Below are positions 38,351 to 47,300 of a stretch of 64,000 nucleotides of DNA, piece by piece. How positions within the stretch are numbered: position 1 is the first letter of the stretch; each line of letters starts with the position of its first letter. The stretch is from the NCBI RefSeq assembly GCF_001280425.1, contig NZ_LIUF01000002.1:310001-374000 (forward strand), written 5' to 3'. The DNA comes from Haloarcula rubripromontorii (GTDB taxonomy: Archaea; Halobacteriota; Halobacteria; Halobacteriales; Haloarculaceae). The notes beneath the pieces are model-generated. The model had not been told where the DNA came from and did no database searches. It was given only the letters and a program-made list of their open reading frames with translations. Made by a program: the position numbers and the translations under genes.

Positions 38351-38731
38351 ATGGGCAGCGCACGCATACTTCACATGTGCCTGAACGTGGCCGACGCCAC
38401 AGAATCGATCGCATTCTACGAGCAGTTCGGCTTCGAGGAGTCCTGGCAGTTCACCACGCCGGACGGCGAGACGACGAACTACTACGTGGCCGACGACAAC
38501 GGCGTCGAACTGCAACTCTCCGAGACAGAAGGCGAGACGAGTTTCGAGATGGGGGACGGCTGGGACCACCTCGCACTCGGCGTGGACGACGTCGACGCGA
38601 CGGTCGACCGCATCGACCACCACGGCGTCGTCAAGGAGCCGGGACCACAGCCCGAGGCCGGCGCGTACACGGCCTTCGTGGCGGACCCCGACGGCCATCA
38701 CGTCGAACTCATCGAACCGCTGGAAGACTGA
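38351..38731 (+). CDS. VOC-family glyoxalase-like protein
   Basis: A 126-residue protein of the vicinal-oxygen-chelate fold. Paired beta-alpha-beta-beta-beta modules: ILHMCLNVADATESIAFYEQ ... VELQLSE and WDHLALGVDDVDATVDRI ... DPDGHHVELIE. The four metal ligands of glyoxalase I (His, Glu, His, Glu) fit HMCLNV, GVELQL, WDHLAL and HVELIE. Lactoylglutathione lyase-like activity is plausible, with methylglyoxal-derived D-lactate feeding the D-lactate dehydrogenase next door, but the thiol cofactor in haloarchaea is gamma-glutamylcysteine. ATG 38351 is where family similarity starts. It is divergent from the D-lactate dehydrogenase gene. Confidence 0.85.
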   Translation: MGSARILHMCLNVADATESIAFYEQFGFEESWQFTTPDGETTNYYVADDNGVELQLSETEGETSFEMGDGWDHLALGVDDVDATVDRIDHHGVVKEPGPQPEAGAYTAFVADPDGHHVELIEPLED

Positions 38732-38772
38732 GGCTTTCGCGTTTCGAGTGACGAAATACGGACTGCTGACGG

Positions 38773-40080
38773 TCAGTTTCCGACGGCGGTCGCCCGCTCG
38801 ACCACGTCGGCCCCGTACATCTCCTCCAGTTCCTCGTGCTGGTCCGGCCGGTGTTCGTAGACGTCCTGGAACAGCGTAATCGGCGTCTGGGCAGCCTGGT
38901 AGGTCGCCTCGTCCCACATCCGGTCTTTGCTGACCTCGACCTCGACGCCGTCGATGACCAGCGTCGCGGCCTGTGTCATTGCGATGGCACCTTTGCCGGC
39001 TTCCTTGGCGGCCTCGAACTCCTCCATCGAGTCCACGATGTCGTTCATGCTGGGGATGTACGCGGTGCGGTCGAGCAGTTCCTCGGTGAGTTCGTCCTCG
39101 TCCAGTTCCAGCCGCTCACCGCCCGCTCGCATGACGTATCCGCCGTCACCGTCCGCCTCCAGTGAGAGGTCGTCGCCGTCGTACACCTGCTTGCCGTCCT
39201 GTGCTTCGAGTTCGACCTCCTGCCCGCCGGCTTCGAGCAGCCAGCTCCCGGTCTTGGGCGGGAGCGGGGCCGTGTTCGCCTCCACGACCTGGCCCGGCGT
39301 CAGCGACCAGATGCCGGTCATTCCCTTCGCGCGGTTGTCCTGCATCCGCTCGCGGTAGCCTTCGACATCGCGGATGTCGTCGTAGGGCCCGTCGACGGCG
39401 ATGAGGCCCGCAGCGCTGGCTCCCCGAGAGGTGTTGTGGCGCAGTTCCGGCCACGGCGGGAGTTCGCCGGTGGGCGTCATCGCGCGCATGTCTTTCGTGT
39501 AGTCGACCTCGCCGTCGACCAGCAGGAACATGCGTTCGAGGTTGTTCGAGGGCTTGCCCATCTCGTCCCGCAGGTCGCCCATCGCCAGTTCGGCCTCGCC
39601 GCTCTCGACGATGACCGACATCGAGAGGCTCCCTTCTTCGAGTCCGTGTTCGTTCTCGATGATGGTGAAGAACTCGTCGGCCTTCTTCCAGTCGTCGATG
39701 TCGCCGACCTCAGGAATGACGAAGCCGTCGATGTGTTCGACGGCACCGTTTTCGGGGTCGGCAATCTCCAGCATCTGCTGGAAGCCCTGATAGCGGGTCG
39801 ACGGCGACTCGCGGTGCCAGACGACGCGCGGGTGTATCTCGCCGGGGAAGTCGGCCCCCTGTTCGGAGACCACGTCGATGATGTTCTCGACGCCCTCCTC
39901 GCGCATGTTCGGGGCCGTCGCGTCCTCGTTGTCCGGGACCCAGACGTCCGGGGCCTGCAGGCCGCGGAGCTGGCCCGCGCTTCGCAGCATCTTCGCAGAA
40001 TCCTCCTCACCGTCCACCGCTGTCGGGGAAGTAAAGAACGTTCTGACGAACTCGCGGTCGTAGTGTCGCGTCACACTCAT
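38773..40080 (-). CDS. aceB: Malate synthase, haloarchaeal type
   Basis: A 435-residue enzyme that condenses acetyl-CoA with glyoxylate to malate, closing the glyoxylate or methylaspartate cycle during growth on acetate or fatty acids. The sequence agrees with the divergent, short haloarchaeal malate synthase (isoform H), with the recognisable start YDREFVRTFFTSPTAVDGEE, PDVWVPDNEDATAPNMREEG, PRVVWHRESPSTRYQGFQQM and VIVESGEAELAMGDLRDEMG. These follow the citrate-lyase/HpcH-type barrel, not bacterial AceB. The start is ATG 40080. The neighbouring IclR gene is divergent and could be its regulator, as in IclR control of the bacterial glyoxylate shunt. Confidence 0.9.
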   Translation of the reverse strand: MSVTRHYDREFVRTFFTSPTAVDGEEDSAKMLRSAGQLRGLQAPDVWVPDNEDATAPNMREEGVENIIDVVSEQGADFPGEIHPRVVWHRESPSTRYQGFQQMLEIADPENGAVEHIDGFVIPEVGDIDDWKKADEFFTIIENEHGLEEGSLSMSVIVESGEAELAMGDLRDEMGKPSNNLERMFLLVDGEVDYTKDMRAMTPTGELPPWPELRHNTSRGASAAGLIAVDGPYDDIRDVEGYRERMQDNRAKGMTGIWSLTPGQVVEANTAPLPPKTGSWLLEAGGQEVELEAQDGKQVYDGDDLSLEADGDGGYVMRAGGERLELDEDELTEELLDRTAYIPSMNDIVDSMEEFEAAKEAGKGAIAMTQAATLVIDGVEVEVSKDRMWDEATYQAAQTPITLFQDVYEHRPDQHEELEEMYGADVVERATAVGN

Positions 40081-40425
40081 AACTCGTCTCAAAGAACCAA
40101 ACGGACCGTGTTAAATCTACCGTCCGTCGTCGACCGAAACACCTCCCAGCGCAGTCGTTCCACCGTCTCCCGATGTATTCGAACATGCGAAATATATCGA
40201 TTTGACAATCATTCGTGCCCTGTCTGCCCGGTCGACACAGCAGTCGGCGGCGCACACTGATCTGTCGGTACCTCGTGGCCGTTTAGTCGCTACGTCACGG
40301 AGTCCCGGCGACTTCGGCCGCTGGAATCGCGCCATCGAACCGGACTTTCCGTTTCGTCTTTTCGAATCTCTCGGTCGGTCGAAACACGCAGTGAGCCTGT
40401 CTTGCCGGACGTGCCGCCCCGGAAG

Positions 40426-40511
40426 CTATAGTAACAATTGAAACGATTTACACATCGATCGCACTGCAGTCGTGCGATCGGATGTGTATTGATTTTCAAT
40501 GGCTACTATAG
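40426..40511. repeat. 86-bp imperfect palindrome (MITE-like)
   Basis: Left arm CTATAGTA..., ATTGAAA, TACACATC, GATCGCAC; right arm GTGCGATC, GATGTGTA, TTTCAAT, TACTATAG. The outer 8 bases, and inner blocks of 7, 8 and 8 bases, are complementary, with a five-base mismatched block and a few single mismatches; the loop is TGCAGTC. Full pairing would form a long hairpin. Lies between divergent malate synthase and IclR genes. The perfect CTATAG ends suggest a miniature transposable element or fused IS ends; no clear target duplication is seen. Confidence 0.7.
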
Positions 40512-40541
40512 GCAGAGCGGTTGTCACAGCCGATACGGCAA

Positions 40542-40548
40542 TTTTATT
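40542..40548 (+). promoter_or_regulatory. TATA box of the IclR gene
   Basis: TTTTATT centred 29 bases before ATG 40574, just right of the 86-bp palindrome. The 345 bases left of the palindrome, up to the malate synthase start, hold no gene. Confidence 0.45.
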
Positions 40549-40573
40549 CGAGCGGCGCAAGAACTGGTGACTA

Positions 40574-41338
40574 ATGACACGGGCAAAAACGGACTCGGTC
40601 CGGGCGACGCAGACCTCGCTGGCGGTACTCTCGGGTATCAAAGACCTCGGGGGAAGTGCCACACTGGTCGAACTCGCCGACTCGCTGGAGCCAGCCAAGA
40701 GTACGATATACAAACACTTGGTGACGCTGGAAGACGAGGGACTCGTGGTGGAACGGAACGGCGAGTATCGAATCGGGCTTCGATGGCTGGAGTTCGGCGG
40801 GATGGCACAGCGCTACGACGGCATCTACGAGGTTGCAAAGCCCGAGGTCAGACGGATGGCCGTCGAGACCGGCGAACTGGCGAACCTGATGATCGAAGAG
40901 CAGGGCTACGGCATCTACATCCATACGTCCAGTGGCGACCAGGCGGTCGCGCTCGATACCCGCCTCGGGAAGCGCATCCACCTCCACAAGACCGCCATCG
41001 GCAAGGCGCTCCTGTCGAGTTTCGACGACGAGCGGGTCGCGGAAATCATCGAGACTCGCGGGCTGCCGGCCGAGACAGACAACACCATCACAGACCGCGA
41101 GACGCTGTTCGCGGAGCTGGAGACGATCCGAGAACGGGGCGTTGCCGACGACACTGAGGAACGGGTCGACGGGACCGGGTGTGTCGGAGTTCCCATCGAT
41201 ACCGGCGACCGCCGCGAGGCCGCCATCAGCATCACCGCACCCATCAATCGGTTGCAGTCCCCGGGCCGCAAGGCCCAACTCATCGACACGGTACAGCAGG
41301 CTGCTAACGTCATCGAGGTCAATCTGGCCCACGAGTAA
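40574..41338 (+). CDS. IclR-family transcriptional regulator
   Basis: A 254-residue regulator. Winged helix: LAVLSGIKDLGGSATLVELA and LEPAKSTIYKHLVTLEDEGL; the effector domain includes RLGKRIHLHKTAIGKALLSS and GCVGVPIDTGDRREAAISIT. The binding partner is unknown; divergent placement next to malate synthase suggests control of acetate/fatty-acid carbon flow. It starts at ATG 40574, with a TATA box 29 bases upstream. It differs clearly from the IclR protein at 31285-32094 (different spacing and effector pocket), so they probably answer different ligands. Confidence 0.9.
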   Translation: MTRAKTDSVRATQTSLAVLSGIKDLGGSATLVELADSLEPAKSTIYKHLVTLEDEGLVVERNGEYRIGLRWLEFGGMAQRYDGIYEVAKPEVRRMAVETGELANLMIEEQGYGIYIHTSSGDQAVALDTRLGKRIHLHKTAIGKALLSSFDDERVAEIIETRGLPAETDNTITDRETLFAELETIRERGVADDTEERVDGTGCVGVPIDTGDRREAAISITAPINRLQSPGRKAQLIDTVQQAANVIEVNLAHE

Positions 41339-41826
41339 CCGCTCTGGTTGCGTTCACAGCAGCTCGGTCGCTCTCTATCGCCGATGGCTGTCTGCTATCG
41401 GGGTCACTCTAATACCAGTACAGTTGTTATTCCACAGTCGAGTGCGGTACTCACGGTGGATACGCTGGACTGCATCAGGGAGAGCCACTATACACTCGGT
41501 GCTTCCATATGACCCCAGTTCCAGATCGTTGCTTTCGTTAGCAGTAGTTTTTCTCCCTACTTTGTAAAGATATATCCGAAATATGGACTTAAAGTAGTGA
41601 TTTGAAGTTCTTTTGAGGTGCGTTATAGACGCATATATGGTCAAATTGTTACGTATTCGCGAAATACGCTCAAAGGAGTCTTTCGAGTGTTGACGTAAGC
41701 ATAGTCTCTCCCAGATATGCGTCTACACATACGTGCCGACGTACCCGTGGCTATCTCGAGTGCCAGAAACAGTGCTCAAAGACCGTCAACTGTGGTTACA
41801 AGCCCATTCCTTCGAGGAGCGACCCC
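41339..41826. other. Intergenic region without gene
   Basis: 488 bases between an IclR gene and a convergent membrane protein. 41540-41700 is AT-rich and includes the imperfect palindrome CGTATT-CGCG-AAATACG (41652-41668). Open frames here lack acidic composition and are rejected. Nothing else recognised. Confidence 0.45.
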
Positions 41827-42162
41827 TCACCGGTGTCGCAGACTTATCGCGAGGAGAGCGAAGTACGTGATGAGTCCCCAGCACGCCGCGGCGACGACGA
41901 TTGGACCCACGAAAGCGGCGAGGCCGCCAGCACACGCCAGGAGCCCGACTGCCGAACCGGTCCGCACACCACGGCGCTCCCACAGCGACGACACGGGCGT
42001 TTCGAACACGAACAACGCCTCGACAGCGAGTGCCCCGGCCACGCCGACGGCGACGGCGACCCCGGACCAGAGTGTCTCGAGCGTGGCGGTCCAGCGCAGA
42101 GACGCGAGGAGGACCAGCCCACACAACAGCGCAAACCCGGCATCGCGTCGGTAGCTGGGCAC
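41827..42162 (-). CDS. Small three-helix membrane protein
   Basis: A 111-residue hydrophobic protein with membrane segments at GFALLCGLVLLASL, GVAVAVGVAGALAVEALFVF and a C-terminal pair around SAVGLLACAGGLAAFVGP and VVAAACWGLITYFALLAI. It has a positive C-terminus (SLRHR). The start is GTG 42162. No known family; its only link to the glucan cluster that starts 98 bases to the right is divergent orientation. Confidence 0.7.
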   Translation of the reverse strand: MPSYRRDAGFALLCGLVLLASLRWTATLETLWSGVAVAVGVAGALAVEALFVFETPVSSLWERRGVRTGSAVGLLACAGGLAAFVGPIVVAAACWGLITYFALLAISLRHR

Positions 42163-42259
42163 AGAGACGGTACACGCTGGAGCCAGAAAGCGATGCTGCC
42201 GGCGGCGGGACGCTCGCGGCTACCCCAAGTACAAAGACACTGTCAATCGCAGTGAACCT

Positions 42260-44254
42260 ATGCACCATCCTGGACCGCCGCGGTTCGTGGCGACGGGTGA
42301 CGAGATCGAACTCGCGCCCCGCGACCCGGACCCGACAGCGACATACAGATGGCACATCGCGCGTGCGCCAGTACAGTCCACTGCCACGCTCGGTGACGAC
42401 CCGGTCGAACAGTTCGTCCCCGACACGCCGGGCAGATACACTATTCGCCTCAACGCGCCGGACGGCAAGCACGACCTCACTGTCCGCGCATTTCCGGGGC
42501 AAGTCGAATCGAGCGGCGCACACTCTTCTGGACGCTCCGGTCGCTCAGGCGGTCGAAGCGGTGGCGTCTCCGGCGGACAGAGCGGCTCCGGCCGAAGCGG
42601 CAGTGGCGAGTACACCCAGACTGGGGACGGCAGCGATGGCGACGGTGGCGGCGGCCGGCCCCGCCTGACACTGCGGCCGGAAATCGAGGGCGACGAGGCT
42701 GTGGTTCAGGCGGACTGCAGTCCCCATCCGGAGGGGTCCGAGAGGGCCGCCGACCTCGCCGTCGAGTTCCTGCTGGACGACCGCGACGACATCGACGCTG
42801 ACGCGGTGACCCGCGACGGGACGGACCTCCGGATTCCACTGGCCGCGCTCCCGGAGCGCGCCCGCATCCACGCCGTCGCGGTCGGAGACCACGGCTACAG
42901 CGTGCCCGACGCCGTCGAGTTCACGCGCACCGCGGACGGCGTCGAGACGGGGGCCGGAGTCGCCGCCAGCCGTCCGTACGACGCGCCCGAGTGGGCCGAA
43001 GACGCGGCCATCTACGAGATCTACGTCCGCACCTTTGCCGGGGACAGCGATCAGTCTCCCTTCGATGCGATCGTCGACCGACTGGACTACCTCGACTCGC
43101 TGGGCGTCGATGTGCTCTGGCTCACGCCGGTCCTGCAGAACGACCACGCGCCCCACGGCTACAACATCACCGACTTCTTCGACATCGCGTCGGACCTGGG
43201 CACCCGGGCGGACTACGAGCGGTTCATCGAGGCAGCCCACGACCGCGGATTCAAGGTGCTGTTCGATCTCGTCTGTAACCACTCGGCGCGGACCCACCCC
43301 TACTTCGAAGCGGCCCGCGACGACCCGGACAGCGAGTACCGGGACTGGTACGAGTGGCGAAGCGACACCGAACCGGAGACGTACTTCGAGTGGGAACACA
43401 TCGCGAACTTCAATTTCGACCATCTGCCGGTCCGCCGGCACCTGCTCGATGCGGTCGCCCAGTGGGCCGAGCTGGTCGACGGGTTCCGCTGTGACATGGC
43501 CTGGGCCGTCCCGAACAGCTTCTGGCGCGAGATCCACGACTACTGCAAGGACCGCGACAGCGAGTTCCTGCTACTGGACGAGACCATCCCGTACATCCCC
43601 GACTTCCAGGCCGGGCTGTTCGATATGCACTTCGACTCGACGACCTACGCCGCGCTCCGGCAAGTCGGGGGCGGCGGCGACGCCGAGGCCGTCCTCAGTG
43701 CCATCGAGGGGCGAGCGGAGATCGGCTTCCCCGAGCATGCGTCGTTCATGCTGTACGCGGAAAACCACGACGAGACGCGCTACATCGTCGACTACGGTCG
43801 GGATGCCGCCGAGGCCGCCGCGGGCGCGCTGTTCACGCTTCCGGGCGCGCCGTTGCTGTACGCCGGCCAAGAGTTCGGCCAGCGCGGCCGGCGCGACGAC
43901 CTTGCGTGGGACCACGCCGACGAGACGCTCCAGTCGTTCGTCAGCGACCTTTCGGCAGCCAGACACGACCAGCCGGCGCTGTCGGCGGATGCGGACCTCG
44001 TCCGAATCCCGTACGAGGTCCGGGACGGCCCGTCCGACCGCGTCGTCGCGTACGCACGGGCGACTGCCGAGGACGCGGCTGTCGTGGTACTCAACTTCAG
44101 CGACGAGCCGACGACGGTTGAGCTACCGGCCGTGACCGACGACACCGACCTCGTGTCCGGGGAGCGCCGCGGCGGTGCTGGTGACTGGAACGCGACTGTT
44201 ACAGTCGAGAGCGTGGGCGTGTTCTCGGCTGCCAAGAGCGACCTGCGCCAGTAA
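42260..44254 (+). CDS. GH13 alpha-amylase-family glycoside hydrolase
   Basis: A 664-residue enzyme acting on alpha-1,4-glucans. Residues ~1-80 form an immunoglobulin-like cap (PGRYTIRLNAPDGKHDLTVR); ~85-130 is a Gly/Ser/Arg linker (SGRSGRSGGRSGGVSGG); then a second beta domain to ~240, and the (beta/alpha)8 barrel. Catalytic residues: Asp412 (GFRCDMAWAVP), Glu441 (LLLDETIPYIPD) and Asp504 (YAENHDETR); region I is FDLVCNHSA. The arrangement is that of cyclomaltodextrinase/neopullulanase-like intracellular amylases. No signal peptide, so it should act on internal glycogen or imported maltodextrin. Start ATG 42260. Glucan genes follow on the same strand. Confidence 0.9.
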   Translation: MHHPGPPRFVATGDEIELAPRDPDPTATYRWHIARAPVQSTATLGDDPVEQFVPDTPGRYTIRLNAPDGKHDLTVRAFPGQVESSGAHSSGRSGRSGGRSGGVSGGQSGSGRSGSGEYTQTGDGSDGDGGGGRPRLTLRPEIEGDEAVVQADCSPHPEGSERAADLAVEFLLDDRDDIDADAVTRDGTDLRIPLAALPERARIHAVAVGDHGYSVPDAVEFTRTADGVETGAGVAASRPYDAPEWAEDAAIYEIYVRTFAGDSDQSPFDAIVDRLDYLDSLGVDVLWLTPVLQNDHAPHGYNITDFFDIASDLGTRADYERFIEAAHDRGFKVLFDLVCNHSARTHPYFEAARDDPDSEYRDWYEWRSDTEPETYFEWEHIANFNFDHLPVRRHLLDAVAQWAELVDGFRCDMAWAVPNSFWREIHDYCKDRDSEFLLLDETIPYIPDFQAGLFDMHFDSTTYAALRQVGGGGDAEAVLSAIEGRAEIGFPEHASFMLYAENHDETRYIVDYGRDAAEAAAGALFTLPGAPLLYAGQEFGQRGRRDDLAWDHADETLQSFVSDLSAARHDQPALSADADLVRIPYEVRDGPSDRVVAYARATAEDAAVVVLNFSDEPTTVELPAVTDDTDLVSGERRGGAGDWNATVTVESVGVFSAAKSDLRQ

Positions 44255-44351
44255 TCCGCGCGGCCAGGTCCGTTCGACGGCAACGGCTCCGCCCACCGTG
44301 GGTATGCAGTCGTGGCCCCGAAGTATCACTAATTTGTCCGAACCACAGGAG

Positions 44352-44358
44352 TTTATAG
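44352..44358 (+). promoter_or_regulatory. TATA box of the GH15 gene
   Basis: TTTATAG centred 26 bases before ATG 44381. It supports leaderless initiation at this ATG and not at the ATG 44375 or TTG 44372 in the same frame. Confidence 0.5.
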
Positions 44359-44380
44359 AGATTGGTCTGCTTTGATGTGT

Positions 44381-47300
44381 ATGCGGCTTTCGACAGCGCT
44401 CAACGAATACAAGCGGACTCGTCACGAGCGCTTTCCAGAGGAGCGCAGGACTGTTTCAGGCTCTTTCTCGGGGCACGGTGATCGACTCGTACACGTCGGC
44501 GAAGACGGGACACTGCAGGACTACTCCGATTCGCTCTCCGGACTCTCCGGCATCGACCGCTCCCGACTCGGGGTTATGCTTGGAGACGAAACACGGTGGT
44601 TCAGCGACCTGGAGACTATCAGACAGCACTATTACCGCGAGACGCGGCTCGTCGAGACCGAGTACGACGCGGGGTCGTTTACGGTCCACCAGTACGACCT
44701 GACGCTGGGCCGGGCACACGTCACACACGTCGCGATGCGTGGGGCGGTTCCACAGAACGCCAAGCTCGTGGCGTTCGTCACACTGGCCCCCGAAAACAGC
44801 GACGGCGGCGTCGGCTCGCTGATTCACGAGGACGCCGGGCCCGACAACTCGCGGGTACTGGAGGTGTATCACCGGCGAGAGCACGATTACCTTGCTTCGT
44901 CGACCGGGCTAGACGGCGTCGCCGGACAGCGACCGGAACGGCTCGCCGAGATACTTTCCGATAGCCCGGTCGAGTTCCCGCGGTCGGAGCCGGTCGAACG
45001 GCGCGACCAGACCCGGCTCACCGGCGATTTCCTCGTGACCGCGCCGCTTGACCGGTCCGGGCGCAGCAAGGACACGACGCTCGTCAGTCAGCTCTCGAAC
45101 CACGACGAGGTCGACCGGGAGACGGCGCTTCTGGATCTCGCCGACTGCGTGACAGAGCACACGACCTCCGACGACCTCCGGCAGGCCGGGCGGGAGCGAA
45201 CGCGTATCGACGTGGCCGAATCGATGACACGCTCGGACTCGATACGGATGGACCTGCGGGTGCTCGACCTGCTGTCCTCGCCGACCGGCGGTCGCATCGC
45301 CGCCCCGGAGTTCGACCCCTTCTACTCGAACTCCGGCGGCTACGGCTACGTCTGGTTCCGCGACGACGCCTCCGTCTCCCGACATCTGCTCGAAGCCGGC
45401 GACCGACTCGATATAGACACCGTTGAGATGTTGCTTGAGAGCGCTGCGTTCCTCTGTGACAGCCAGCTCTCGGACGGCCGGTGGCCCCACCGCGTCTGGG
45501 CCGACACCGGGGATATCGCCCCGGGCTGGGCCAACGCCCGGGTCGAACACAACGCCGAATCGCCGGAGTATCAGGCCGACCAGACCGCGACCGTCACTGC
45601 CTTCCTCGCGACGTTGCTGCGAACGCATCGCAGCAAGATGGACGCCGAACTGACAGCGACAGTTCGAGGGACTATCGAGGCGGCCGTCGACACGCTTATC
45701 GAAGACATCGCGGCCAACGACCTCCCCGAGCCGTGTCAGAACGTCTGGGAGGACTCCATCGGCCAGTTCACGCATACTACTGCGACGTTCATCGAAGCCT
45801 TCGCCGCGGTGGGCCGCGCCCCGATGCCCGAGTCGGTCTGTGAGCGGAGTCTGGCGGCAGCCGACCGGTTGCTCGACGGGCTCGATACGCTCTGGGACGA
45901 AGACCTGAGCGTGTACGTAATCGGGCTGACAAACGGGACGCCGGACCACCGCATCGACGCTGCGGGACTCCACCTTGCGGACGCGCTGCAGGAGTACGAC
46001 AGCGTCGAATCGACGATGCTCTCCGACCAGCACCTCACCCGTCTGGCAGACCACGTGAGCACGACGCTCGATACGCTCTTCCGGAACCCCACCGACAGCC
46101 GGGTCGCGGGGCTGGCCCGCTACGAGGGCGACCGCTGGCGGACCGGGCACCAGGACAGCGAGAAAGTCTGGACTGTCACGACGGCGATGGGGGCACTCGC
46201 CGCGGCTCGCGTGGGCGATATGCTGAACGACCGCGACGAGCGCGGCGACGCGTACCTCGACCGCGCGAGCGACCTGTACGAACTGCTTGAGGAGGACGGG
46301 CCGCTCACGACCGATGCCGGATACCTCGCCGAGCAGGCCTTCGACGACGGCGACCTCGACAGCGCGACGCCGCTTGGCTGGTCCCACGCGTTGCGGCTGC
46401 ACGCGACTGCACGCCTTGGTGAACTGAACGCACTCCCGACGACCTCAGCCGGAACTGAGGGGCCGAGCGAGCGCCCGACCTGGACGACCGGGGAGAAGTA
46501 CGGCGTCGGCACCGTCGCCGACCACGACGAGCAGGACCCCTCGCGCGTCTGGTTTACGCTCACCGAGGGCGCGCTGACGGAGGCCCGCTACCCGCAGGTC
46601 GACCTGATGAACCTGCGGACGCTCGACTTTCTCGTCCGGTGTACGGACGAGACGGACTACGCCGTCCGAACCCACCGTGAGAACCGTCGGACCGACGACA
46701 GCGTCAGGCGGCGCGTCGAGCCGGTCGACGACGAGGCGCTCCTCTATCGCCACGTCTTCACCGAGACCGGCGACGGCCGGGGCCACGAGTGGACGCTCAC
46801 CGTCGACTACGCGACCGACCCCGAACACGACGCTATCGTCGCCGACGTGTCCTTCAGCGCCGACGACGGCAAGACCTACGACGTGTTCTCCGTCGCCGAT
46901 ATCGCGCTCACGAGCACGGTTACCGAGGACCGCGCCATCAGGTACGGCCAGCCCGGGAGCTACCACCTCGTCGGCCGGAATCCCCGGGCCTACACCGACG
47001 AGACCGACAACGACCTGCTCGTCGACGAAAACGGCGACGCCTATTCTGTCGCCGTAGCGATGGCTGCGGCCGGACGCTTCGACTGGGCCACCGTCGGCGC
47101 GGCCGGTAGCGACCGTCTCGACGGGCTGTACTCCGACGGCGAACTCCCGGACCCCGTCGAGGCCCTCGACGGGACGAACCTCGTTCTCATCGGTCGGCTG
47201 GATTCGGGAACGAAAGTCAGCGACACGGTCGCGCTCGGCTTCGCGAGACAGGCTGACACCGCCGCCGCGCTGGGCGAAGCCGACGGCGCGCTCGACCGCG

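Noticed and set aside
41375..41644. 89-codon minus-strand frame in an intergenic region
   Set aside because: Basic composition and AT-rich start region; no family trait.
42545..43537. 330-codon open frame on the minus strand inside the GH13 gene
   Set aside because: Antisense shadow of a well-supported gene; GC-rich codon bias in haloarchaea opens such frames. Product rich in Val/Arg/Gly with no motif.
44909..46402. 497-codon minus-strand frame inside the GH15 gene
   Set aside because: Antisense shadow; the plus-strand frame has catalytic motifs throughout.
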